Positions 1 to 6,261 of a DNA stretch of 8,014 nucleotides are shown piece after piece (the first letter of the stretch is position 1; each line of letters opens with the position of its first letter). This stretch comes from Candidatus Krumholzibacteriia bacterium. Its GTDB lineage: Bacteria > Krumholzibacteriota > Krumholzibacteriia > LZORAL124-64-63. The notes under the pieces were generated by a model. The model was not told the origin of the DNA, did no database searches, and saw nothing but the letters and a program-made list of their open reading frames with translations. Position numbers and translations under genes: made by a program. The DNA lies in contig JAUUYW010000148.1 in NCBI GenBank assembly GCA_030590265.1, positions 1 through 8,014 of the forward strand. Direction: 5' to 3'.

Positions 1-601
1 CCAATTCGAATGCCTTGACATCGTCGATGTACCAGGAATCGGCATGATCGCCAACGTAACGGAATGCCACATACACAGTAGATTGACCGGCATAGGCGGA
101 AAGATCCACTTCCACGGGGTCGCCACCGAAACCAGGCACGTCGTGAGTGGCCGGAGTCATTGTGGCAACAACCTCAAAAGTACTGGGATCGGATTGGCTG
201 GTGGTGCTGACCATGATGTAGTGGGTATCACCGCGATCTGACCAGTGGGATTGCTCTTCATACCACTGCAATTTGGGTGCAATGTTGTAGGAGAAGTCAA
301 TAGCACTGGTGATCAGCCATTCATCCGAGGGATGGCCGTCAGAACTATAGTGGCAATAGGCACTGGCATTTCCGGTGTTAGAGGCTGCTGATGTACGTGC
401 CCAGGTGTAAGTATCACCGTTGATGATTTTAATCCAGTCAGCAGGCGGGAAAACGTAGGCTTCGAAGCCTTCAAACATGATATCAACATTGGTCTCAACG
501 TTGACGTCATCAGAGCCAGAGCCGGCAAGAGCCAGGGCAGGCAAGCAGAGGAAGGTCAAGAGCAGCAGCAGAATGGTAGGACGGTGGTGACAACAATTCA
601 T
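1..601 (-). CDS. Secreted protein with choice-of-anchor-J / cleaved-adhesin-like domain (N-terminal part, cut by window edge)
   Basis: Reading the minus strand from the ATG at 601-599 gives 200 codons with no stop, running off the left edge, so the C-terminus is missing. Residues 1-26 form a classic signal peptide: a short basic start (HHRP), a leucine core (ILLLLLTFLCL) and an A-L-A cleavage site before GSGSDD, so export to the periplasm or beyond is expected. Residues about 43-200 match the pattern of choice-of-anchor-J/cleaved-adhesin (MAM-like) beta-sandwich domains: FEGFEAYVFPPADWI, DEWLITSAIDFS, YIMVSTTS, VDLSAYAGQSTVYVAFRY and a closing DSWYIDDVKAF. Such domains are often carbohydrate- or protein-binding modules of larger secreted proteins that end in a sorting or anchor signal. 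That end is not visible, so substrate and anchoring are unknown. A G-run (complement of 607-613) lies just upstream of the ATG and may act as ribosome binding site. Domain call from motifs only; exact role unknown. Confidence 0.8.
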   Translation of the reverse strand, partial: MNCCHHRPTILLLLLTFLCLPALALAGSGSDDVNVETNVDIMFEGFEAYVFPPADWIKIINGDTYTWARTSAASNTGNASAYCHYSSDGHPSDEWLITSAIDFSYNIAPKLQWYEEQSHWSDRGDTHYIMVSTTSQSDPSTFEVVATMTPATHDVPGFGGDPVEVDLSAYAGQSTVYVAFRYVGDHADSWYIDDVKAFEL

Positions 602-738
602 GGGATCCCCCCCAAGGGTTTGTGTTATGAACACGGGCTATTGAGTGACAGGGGCAACTGACTACTTCAGTCAAATGAATGACCAAGGCAACGAATAAGT
701 CGGTGAATAGGCGAGCCAAAAGGAACTGAATTTTACTT

Positions 739-766
739 ATCATGATACCCAAAAGGTATTCATGAT
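739..766. repeat. Imperfect inverted repeat, possible operator or leader hairpin
   Basis: ATCATGATACC (739-749), five-base spacer CAAAA, then GGTATTCATGAT (755-766). The right arm is the reverse complement of the left arm with one extra T. No T-run follows on either strand, so it does not look like an intrinsic terminator. The core TGATACC occurs again at 816-822, over the -10 of the candidate minus-strand promoter. This could be a regulator binding site, or a hairpin in the leader transcript. Structure is directly visible; function is inferred. Confidence 0.4.
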
Positions 767-814
767 TAAATAAGACAATTCAGATGCATGCAGACACGCA
801 TAAACTCAGCATAG

Positions 815-844
815 ATGATACCACATATTAACCCCTTATGTTAA
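815..844 (-). promoter_or_regulatory. Candidate sigma-70-type promoter for the minus-strand secreted-protein gene
   Basis: On the minus strand, TTAACA (complement of 839-844; 5 of 6 to TTGACA) is followed by an 18-bp spacer and TATCAT (complement of 815-820; 5 of 6 to TATAAT). The -10 is preceded by TGG, giving an extended -10. Transcription from here would leave a leader of roughly 200 nt before the ATG at 601. That leader contains the inverted repeat at 739-766. Assigned by eye; housekeeping sigma preference of this organism is unknown. Confidence 0.45.
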
Positions 845-1029
845 GAAAGATTTTTTGAAAATTCATATCAATTAGATCCTAGGAGTGTGCCGGGTCATCG
901 CCCACTGGGATCCTGGAGACGGTTTTTAACCAAGTTCGGTAGACATCCCGCCCTTGGGGGCTTAGCTTATCCGAATCCAATCCTTTTCCCCAAACCGGGT
1001 TTGCCGGCTGCCTGGAAGGCTGATGCGCC

Positions 1030-2751
1030 ATGACTGAAGAAAAAAATTCCCTGAATAATGACGAATCCGGCGATAACAGTGAAAATCTGGACTTTATCCG
1101 CACCCAGGTGCAAGAAGACCAGACAGCCGGACTCAACGACGGTCGCGTGCACACCCGTTTTCCGCCGGAACCCAATGGCTATCTGCACATCGGCCATGCC
1201 AAGAGCATCGTTCTGAACAGCGGCATCGCTGCCCAATTTGGCGGCAAATTCAACCTGCGCTTCGATGATACCAACCCCGAAAAGGAGGACATCGAATACG
1301 TGGACTCCATCAAGGAAGACATGCGCTGGCTGGGTGCCGACTGGGAAGAACGCGAATTTTACGCCTCTGATTATTTTGAGCAGCTGTATGAATGGGCCCA
1401 GCACCTGATCCGTGAAGGCAAAGCCTACGTTTGCAGTTTGAATGAAGCCGATATCCGCGAATATCGGGGCACAGTGAAGGAGCCTGGCCGGCCCAGCCCC
1501 GATCGGGATCGCCCCAGCGAAGAGAGCCTGGAATTGCTGGCTGGCATGCGCAATGGTGATTTCGACGAAGGTGACTACACCCTGCGTGCCAAAATCGATA
1601 TGGCCCACAGCAACATGAAGATGCGCGATCCTCTCATTTACCGCATCCGCAAGGTGATCCACCATCGCACCGGCGACACCTGGAACATCTATCCACTGTA
1701 TGATTACGCCCATGGTCAGAGCGACGCCCTCGAAGGCATCACTCACTCCATCTGCACTCTTGAGTTTGAAGTGAACCGCCCTTTGTACGAGTGGTTCATC
1801 GACAACCTGCCTGTGCCATACAAGCCCCGGCAAATCGAATTTGCCCGGCTGAAATTGACCTACACCATCATGAGCAAGCGAAAGCTGCTGCAATTGGTAA
1901 CCCAGAAGCATGTGAACGGCTGGGATGATCCGCGCATGCCGACCATCAGTGGTCTGCGACGGCTGGGTTACACCACCGAATCAATCCGTCGGTTCTGCGA
2001 TGTTATTGGTGTGGCCAAGCGCGACAGCACGGTGGACCTGGATCTTCTGAAATGGTCCATCAGAAGTGAGCTGAACATGACGGCAACCCGCTACATGGGT
2101 GTGCTGCGGCCCCTGAAAGTAGTCATCACCAACTACCCTGAAGGCCAGGTGGAGGACATTGAATGCATCAACAATCCCGAAGACGAAAATGACGGCACTC
2201 GCACGGTTCCTTTCAGTCGGGAGATTTACATTGAGCAGAGTGACTTTCGCGAAGAAGCTCCCCGAAAATTCTTCCGTCTCAAGCCTGGTAAGGAAGTACG
2301 CCTGAAGCACGCCTACTACATCACCTGCGACGAGTTCATCAAGAACGATGCTGGAGAGGTTGTGGAACTTCGCTGCACTTATGACCCGGAAAGTCGCGGG
2401 GGATCAAGCCCTGACGGTCGTAAGGTCAAAGGCACCTTGCATTGGGTGAGCGCGGCAGAAGCGGTGACTGCGGAGGTTCGCCTGTACGATAACCTTTTCC
2501 GGGAACCATTCCCCGAAGCCGAGGGTCACTTTCTGGAAAACCTGAATCCGAACAGTCTGGAAGTGCTGACTGATGCCAAGATTGAGCCGAACATCAAGGA
2601 TGTTACGGCGAATGATCGCTGGCAGTTCATGCGGCATGGGTATTTTTGCCTGGATGCCAGGGATTCCCAGCCGGGGGCCCTGGTCATCAACCGCACAGTT
2701 ACCCTGAAGGACAGTTGGGCCAAACTGGAAGCCAAACTTCCCAAAGCCTGA
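1030..2751 (+). CDS. glnS: Glutaminyl-tRNA synthetase
   Basis: Cytoplasmic class I aminoacyl-tRNA synthetase that charges tRNA-Gln with glutamine using ATP. The product is 573 residues, close to the usual bacterial GlnRS length of about 550. The Rossmann catalytic domain shows RFPPEPNGYLHIGHAKSI with the HIGH motif at residues 53-56, FDDTNPEKED just after it, and the KMSKS-type loop as MSKRK at 281-285. The block with CTLEFEVNRPLYEWF and PRQIEFARL is typical of GlnRS rather than GluRS. The C-terminal third is the beta-barrel anticodon-binding region; there is no YqeY/GatB-like extension. The start is fixed: an in-frame TGA sits at 1021-1023, three codons upstream, and GGAAGG (1014-1019) lies 10 nt before the ATG. 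It has a charged, probably flexible N-terminal extension of about 35 residues. selD follows after 11 nt, so the two are likely cotranscribed. Presence of GlnRS implies tRNA-Gln need not be charged by the GatCAB transamidation route. Confidence 0.97.
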   Translation: MTEEKNSLNNDESGDNSENLDFIRTQVQEDQTAGLNDGRVHTRFPPEPNGYLHIGHAKSIVLNSGIAAQFGGKFNLRFDDTNPEKEDIEYVDSIKEDMRWLGADWEEREFYASDYFEQLYEWAQHLIREGKAYVCSLNEADIREYRGTVKEPGRPSPDRDRPSEESLELLAGMRNGDFDEGDYTLRAKIDMAHSNMKMRDPLIYRIRKVIHHRTGDTWNIYPLYDYAHGQSDALEGITHSICTLEFEVNRPLYEWFIDNLPVPYKPRQIEFARLKLTYTIMSKRKLLQLVTQKHVNGWDDPRMPTISGLRRLGYTTESIRRFCDVIGVAKRDSTVDLDLLKWSIRSELNMTATRYMGVLRPLKVVITNYPEGQVEDIECINNPEDENDGTRTVPFSREIYIEQSDFREEAPRKFFRLKPGKEVRLKHAYYITCDEFIKNDAGEVVELRCTYDPESRGGSSPDGRKVKGTLHWVSAAEAVTAEVRLYDNLFREPFPEAEGHFLENLNPNSLEVLTDAKIEPNIKDVTANDRWQFMRHGYFCLDARDSQPGALVINRTVTLKDSWAKLEAKLPKA

Positions 2752-2757
2752 AGGAGG
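2752..2757 (+). promoter_or_regulatory. Strong Shine-Dalgarno of selD, fixing the upstream start
   Basis: AGGAGG, extended as AGGAGGTGA, lies directly after the glnS stop and 5 nt before the ATG at 2763. It is a perfect anti-16S match. A start at 2763 followed after 17 codons by TGA makes sense only if the TGA is read through, so this site is important evidence for the recoded selD start. Confidence 0.85.
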
Positions 2758-2762
2758 TGAAA

Positions 2763-3815
2763 ATGTCTTTCAACGAACGCATCGCCCTGACCCGTTTCGC
2801 CAAGAGCGCCGGCTGAGCTGCCAAACTCAGTCCGGGGGACTTGAGCCAAATTCTGGAACCTATCCAAGCCGCGGCACCGGCCGACCTTCTGGTTGGTTTT
2901 GACACTGCGGACGATGCCGGCGTGTATCGCTTGAACGACGACCAAGCCATCATCTCCACAGCCGATTTCATCACCCCGGTGGTGGATGACGCCTTCACCT
3001 TCGGACGGATCGCCGCCGCCAACTCCATCAGTGATGTATACGCCATGGGTGGCACGCCCATGATGGCTTTGAACCTTTTGGGCTTCCCTCCTGTTGGTTT
3101 GCCCAACAATGTTCTGGGCGAAATTCTCTCAGGAGCCGGAGCCGTTTGTGCGGAGGCGGGCTGCGCCGTGGCCGGTGGCCATACCGTGCGCGATGATGAA
3201 GTGAAGTTTGGCTTGAGCGTGACCGGCACCGTTCATCCAGAAAAAATTCTGCGCAACAGCACAGCCCAGCCTGGTGATAAACTGATACTCACCAAGCCTC
3301 TTGGAACCGGTGCTCTGGTTGCGGCCATAAAGAAAAACCGGGTCAATCAGGCCGGCTACGAAGCCCTGGTCACCTGCATGACAACCCTGAACAAGTGCGG
3401 CATGCGTTTGTTTGAATTTGGCGCCACAGCCTGCACCGATGTCACCGGATTCGGCCTCAGTGGCCACGCCCTGGAAATGGCCAAAGGATCCCGGGCCCAT
3501 CTGGTCATTGAGACCAGCGCCTTGCCTTTGTTGCCCGAGGCTGTCGAGCTTTGCAGCGAAGGTTTCACCTGTGGCGGAACCCAGGCCAACGCCAGCTTCA
3601 CCGGCGAGGCGGTCGCCTACAACGATAGCCTGAGTGAGGGCATGATCGGTTTGTTGAATGATCCCCAAACCAGCGGAGGATTGCTGGTGGCGGTGAAAGC
3701 TGAAATGTTGGATGACATGCTGAAAATGCTACTCGAAGAAAAGGCGCTGGCCACATCCCTTGTTGGTAAGGTTGTCGAACACACTGGCGATGGCCCTTGG
3801 CTCAGTTTTTCCTGA
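2763..3815 (+). CDS. selD: Selenide, water dikinase (selenophosphate synthetase), selenocysteine-containing
   Basis: Makes selenophosphate from selenide and ATP, the selenium donor for Sec-tRNA synthesis and for 2-selenouridine in tRNA. Read from ATG 2763 with TGA codon 18 (2814-2816) as selenocysteine, the protein is 350 residues, matching the family norm (E. coli 347). The N-terminus, LTRFAKSAG-U-AAKLSPGDL, aligns with the E. coli catalytic loop GAGCGCK: U18 takes the place of catalytic Cys17 and K21 that of Lys20. The second loop cysteine is Ala here, as in other known SelDs. Conserved Mg/ATP-binding acidic residues are present: D51 (TADDAGVY), D68 (STADF), D91 (SISDVYAMGG) and D226 (CTDVTGFGL). 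GGHTVRDDE and NDPQTSGGLL are further SelD signatures. Without recoding, a caller would give only a 17-codon peptide or a truncated start at TTG 2841 lacking the catalytic loop. A stem-loop lies at 2826-2845. The gene is 11 nt after glnS. Selenium incorporation is inferred, not shown. Confidence 0.95.
2814..2816 (+). other. In-frame TGA read as selenocysteine (codon 18 of selD)
   Basis: The frame is open and clearly SelD on both sides of this TGA: FAKSAG before it and AAKLSPGDL after it. The codon falls exactly at the family's catalytic Cys/Sec position. A frameshift is not needed to join the two halves and no other stop interrupts them, so recoding explains the data better than a pseudogene. 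Confidence 0.92.
2826..2845 (+). promoter_or_regulatory. Candidate bacterial SECIS stem-loop in selD mRNA
   Basis: CTCAGTCC (2826-2833) pairs with GGACTTGAG (2837-2845) to form eight base pairs with one bulged U on the 3' side and an apical GGG loop (2834-2836). The stem starts 9 nt and the loop 17 nt after the Sec codon, inside the window expected for bacterial SECIS elements bound by SelB, and a G-containing loop is also typical. In the E. coli fdhF element the bulged U lies on the 5' side, so SelB recognition here may differ. Pairing read by eye, not folded by program. Confidence 0.65.
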
Positions 3816-3882
3816 TTCTGCTTAACCTACCCCCCCGCTGGACGATTGAATATTAAGTCCAAGGACCCTATCGCCCATTTCC

Positions 3883-3888
3883 GAGGAG
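3883..3888 (+). promoter_or_regulatory. Ribosome binding site choosing GTG 3894 as start of the HDOD gene
   Basis: GAGGAG lies 5 nt before an in-frame GTG at 3894-3896. The alternative upstream TTG at 3846 has only a weak GGA in front of it, next to a C-run. This favours the GTG and shortens the protein by 16 residues. Confidence 0.65.
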
Positions 3889-3893
3889 CCACT

Positions 3894-4769
3894 GTGCCTC
3901 AGGTGTCCCCAAAATCGCTGCTTGATGTTCACCCCAGGGAACTGAAAGGGATCATAAAAGAGATCCCTACTCTGCCGGTGATCTATCAGAAATTATTCCA
4001 GAAAATGCAGGATCCCAATGTCTCGGTGCCCCAGATTGCGGAGATCATCGCTCAGGATCAGGCTCTGACGGCAAAAATTCTGCATCTGGTCAATTCGGCC
4101 TTCTACGGCTACAGCAAGGAAATCAAGACCATCAGCCGGGCTGTGGTCATTCTGGGTTTCCAATCGGTGCGCAGCGCTGCTTTGGCCATCAGTGTCTTTG
4201 ATTTTTTCAGCGGTGAAGATTCCAACCAGATCGATATGACCCAATTTTGGAAGCACAGCATCGCCTGCGGCAGCATCTGCAAAATTCTGGCCGCCGAAGT
4301 TCGTATCAGTCAGCAGGAAGAAGCATTTGTGGTGGGTCTGCTGCACGATACAGGCAAGCTCATTGAAAAACGTTATTTTCCCGCTGATTTTGACGAACTA
4401 GTCCAGGCTGCCCAGGAGCAGGAAATGACCTGGTTCGACATGGAAAAAGCACTCTTCCAGATCAACCACGCCACCATCGGCAAGGCCATTTTCCGGGCCT
4501 GGGATTTCCCTTCCAGCGTTGTGGATGCGGTGCAGTTTCACCACTCTCCCGATTCCTCCACCAAATTCCCTCAACTGACTGCCTTGGCCCATTTGGCCGA
4601 TTACATGGCTTATCCTTTGGGTTATCCCTCACCTGGCGGCAAAGCACCTGAAGGATGCAGTCCGGGTGCCTTGGATATTTTGGGTCTTTCCCTGGATGAT
4701 TGCCAACGGTTGGTGCCCAAGATTGAAGAGGATCTTGAAGGTGCCATGGAGATTCTGAAGCTTGTTTGA
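3894..4769 (+). CDS. HDOD-domain signalling protein
   Basis: A 291-residue soluble protein made almost entirely of one HDOD domain, with no receiver, GGDEF or EAL domain and no membrane segment. HDOD proteins are usually regulatory scaffolds in signal transduction (motility, biofilm, stress and cell-cycle control) and most lack proven enzymatic activity. The signature run is clear: IPTLPVIYQKLFQKM near residue 25, AEIIAQDQALTAKILHLVNSA, FYGYSKEIKTISRAVVILG, then FWKHSIACG and VGLLHDTGKL, where the His-Asp pair of the HD motif (H151, D152) is kept. The C-terminal part, LTALAHLADYMA onward, is the usual last helical section. The start was taken as GTG 3894 because GAGGAG precedes it; the TTG at 3846 would add 16 residues. 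It follows selD after about 80 nt with no clear promoter or terminator between, so readthrough from glnS-selD is possible. The specific pathway cannot be told from this window. Confidence 0.9.
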   Translation: MPQVSPKSLLDVHPRELKGIIKEIPTLPVIYQKLFQKMQDPNVSVPQIAEIIAQDQALTAKILHLVNSAFYGYSKEIKTISRAVVILGFQSVRSAALAISVFDFFSGEDSNQIDMTQFWKHSIACGSICKILAAEVRISQQEEAFVVGLLHDTGKLIEKRYFPADFDELVQAAQEQEMTWFDMEKALFQINHATIGKAIFRAWDFPSSVVDAVQFHHSPDSSTKFPQLTALAHLADYMAYPLGYPSPGGKAPEGCSPGALDILGLSLDDCQRLVPKIEEDLEGAMEILKLV

Positions 4770-4786
4770 CAGAGTATTTTCGTAAT

Positions 4787-4821
4787 TCATCCCCCCAGGG
4801 GGTGACCACCGCAGTTTTTTT
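4787..4821 (+). terminator. Weak terminator-like hairpin plus T-run after the HDOD gene
   Basis: TCA (4787-4789) pairs with TGA (4803-4805) and CCCC (4791-4794) with GGGG (4799-4802), with one bulged T and a small loop. A run of seven T lies at 4815-4821. The T-run is about nine bases away from the hairpin foot, farther than in a canonical intrinsic terminator, so termination is uncertain. It is in the right place to separate the HDOD gene from the nuclease/ATPase operon. Confidence 0.3.
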
Positions 4822-4831
4822 GTGCCCAGTG

Positions 4832-4860
4832 AAGACATCACCCGCTGACCATGCTAATAT
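4832..4860 (+). promoter_or_regulatory. Candidate promoter of the nuclease/ATPase operon
   Basis: An extended -10, TGCTAATAT (4852-4860), is preceded at a 17-bp spacing by AAGACA (4832-4837; 4 of 6 to TTGACA). The expected start of transcription is near 4867, giving a leader of about 40 nt before the TTG at 4909. It lies just after the terminator-like hairpin, consistent with an independent transcription unit. Assigned by eye. Confidence 0.4.
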
Positions 4861-4908
4861 CTTCCCCATCTCATAACCTTATCATCCGCATTTGGCTGGA
4901 GCCCAACA

Positions 4909-6261
4909 TTGCCACCGAAAAAACCCCAGGTCACCATCCTCTTTGTCGGCGACATGCACCTGGGCGTATTGCCGTCTCGCATTCCCAGCCATCTATCTGA
5001 AATCCGCCAGCTGACCACTCATGATCTCGGCCCCGCTGCCGCCTGGAAACGCATCGTCGACAAGGCCATTGAACTGGAAGTTCACGCCGTTGCCCTGGCC
5101 GGTGATCTGGTGGATCGCAACAATGCTCTCTTCGAAGCTTTTGGTCTGCTGGAAGCCGGGTTTCGGCGTCTTGAAGATGCCAACATCCCGGTGGTGGCTG
5201 TGGCCGGCAATCACGACACGGAAGTATTGCCCAGATTGGCCGGCATGCTCACTAATATTGAGCTGCTCGGTGCGGGCGGAACCTGGTCCAGCCATCTGGT
5301 GCATGGTGACGATGGACTTGCCGTGCGTCTGACCGGGTGGTCATTTCCGGGTCCCCATGTGGAAACCAGCCCCCTTGGTGACGGCGCACCCGAACCGGAT
5401 CCCAAGCATCCCACCTTTGGTCTGTTGCACGCCGACCTGGACCAGGCTGCCAGCCGCTACGCTCCGGTTTCCACTTCTGAACTTTTGGCCACCGGTTATC
5501 AGGCCTGGTTCCTCGGCCATACCCATATTCCCGGGCTGCCCAACACTGATGGCAAACCGTTTTATCTTGGTTCGGTTACTGGGCTCAATCCGAACGAAAC
5601 CGGCGAACACGGACCAGTGCTGGTGAACATCGATCCTCAAGGCAAAATGACAATGAACCGTTTGCCGCTGGCGCCTTTGCGCTGGGAAAAGCTTTCCATC
5701 TCCTGCGATGATCTGGATGATGCCACCAACGATCTTTTGCCCCACCTGTTGCATCATCTGGCGGAAAAGGCCGCTAAGTTGGGCGAATCTCTTAAGGATG
5801 TGCTGGCCCTCGGCTTCCGCTTGACCCTCACCGGGGCCATGGACAATCCCGGAGACCTGCGTCTTGCCCTCCAGGGCATTCAAGGTGATTTCGCCACCCT
5901 GGTTTCGGACCGTGAAGGCACCGTGCTCTTTGTGGAAAAAATTCTCAACGAGACCGCCCAAAAAGTGGATCTGCTGGATATAGCCCGAGCCGAAAGCCCT
6001 GAAGGGTTGCTGGCCCGTCGCATCCTGGCTCTTGAAGATTCCAAAGAGAAAATTCCCGGGGTGAATGATTCTCGCACCATGAAGGAACTCCTGGTTTCGC
6101 GTGGTCATGAAACACTCTCTCAGGTGGATGCTCAAAGTCCATATCTTGGCATTGGCAACCCTCTCAATGCAGATGAAATTGCCGCCCTCCTGGCCCACGC
6201 TGGTCGTCGATCCCTTGAAGAAATCCTGAGCAGGAAGGAGGCAGGCCATGCGGCTGGATAA
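4909..6261 (+). CDS. SbcD/Mre11-like metallophosphoesterase nuclease (YhaO-type)
   Basis: Predicted metal-dependent DNA nuclease of the calcineurin-like phosphoesterase fold, the nuclease half of an SbcCD/Rad50-Mre11-like complex acting on DNA ends or hairpins. All core metal-site motifs are visible: GDMHLG (D15, H17), AGDLVDRNN (D66), GNHDTE (N101, H102), LLHADLD (H174) and LGHTHIPG (H204, H206). The phosphoesterase domain covers about residues 5-245. The rest, about 250-450, would be the capping and ATPase-contact region and is poorly conserved. At 450 residues it is in the SbcD/YhaO size range. The start is a TTG with GGAG (4898-4901) 7 nt upstream; no ATG precedes the first catalytic motif in frame, since the next ATG encodes M16 inside GDMHLG. 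Its 3' end overlaps the ATPase gene by 14 nt, showing translational coupling. SbcD versus YhaO subfamily is inferred from the partner gene, which resembles YhaN. Confidence 0.92.
   Translation: MPPKKPQVTILFVGDMHLGVLPSRIPSHLSEIRQLTTHDLGPAAAWKRIVDKAIELEVHAVALAGDLVDRNNALFEAFGLLEAGFRRLEDANIPVVAVAGNHDTEVLPRLAGMLTNIELLGAGGTWSSHLVHGDDGLAVRLTGWSFPGPHVETSPLGDGAPEPDPKHPTFGLLHADLDQAASRYAPVSTSELLATGYQAWFLGHTHIPGLPNTDGKPFYLGSVTGLNPNETGEHGPVLVNIDPQGKMTMNRLPLAPLRWEKLSISCDDLDDATNDLLPHLLHHLAEKAAKLGESLKDVLALGFRLTLTGAMDNPGDLRLALQGIQGDFATLVSDREGTVLFVEKILNETAQKVDLLDIARAESPEGLLARRILALEDSKEKIPGVNDSRTMKELLVSRGHETLSQVDAQSPYLGIGNPLNADEIAALLAHAGRRSLEEILSRKEAGHAAG
6235..6241 (+). promoter_or_regulatory. Ribosome binding site of the ATPase gene, inside the nuclease gene
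   Basis: AAGGAGG lies 6 nt before the ATG at 6248 and within the last codons of the upstream nuclease gene. The strong site plus the 14-nt gene overlap supports coupled synthesis of the two subunits. Confidence 0.75.

Larger units (their letters stand above)
602..1029. other. Divergent intergenic region between the secreted-protein gene and glnS
   Basis: About 430 bases without a convincing gene. Its left half (about 700-880) is AT-rich and holds the inverted repeat at 739-766 and the minus-strand promoter candidate at 815-844. Its right half (about 880-1029) is GC-richer, with small palindromes such as CCCACTGGG (901-909) and CAAACCGGGTTTG (about 991-1003), but no tRNA, T-box specifier/antiterminator consensus or terminator that I could recognise. 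I found no confident promoter for glnS. The only open frames here are very short or are shadows of glnS on the other strand. Confidence 0.6.

Noticed and set aside
656..675. Short palindrome ACTGA/TCAGT, with TTGACT on the minus strand as a possible -35
   Set aside because: The stem is only five pairs, and no acceptable -10 lies 16-18 bp downstream on the minus strand.
785..832. Fifteen-codon plus-strand frame starting ATG CAT GCA
   Set aside because: No ribosome binding site, overlaps the predicted minus-strand promoter, and has no recognisable sequence feature.
880..1020. Possible tRNA or T-box leader upstream of glnS
   Set aside because: No cloverleaf arms, GTTCGANTC-type T-loop or T-box consensus could be assembled from this segment.
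967..1911. Open frame of 314 codons on the minus strand, antisense to glnS
   Set aside because: It lies almost entirely opposite glnS, whose protein is unmistakable, and its translation shows no recognisable domain. It is a codon-bias shadow.
2814..2816. TGA as a nonsense mutation making selD a pseudogene
   Set aside because: It sits exactly at the known catalytic Sec/Cys position, the frame is otherwise intact and full length, a strong Shine-Dalgarno precedes the upstream ATG, and a SECIS-like hairpin follows.
3129..3668. Open frame of 179 codons on the minus strand within selD
   Set aside because: Shadow of a strongly supported selD; Gly/Ala/Gln-rich translation without domain features.
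5341..6249. Open frame of 302 codons on the minus strand, antisense to the nuclease gene
   Set aside because: The plus-strand frame has all phosphoesterase motifs and a coupled partner. The antisense product has no recognisable motif and no convincing ribosome binding site.
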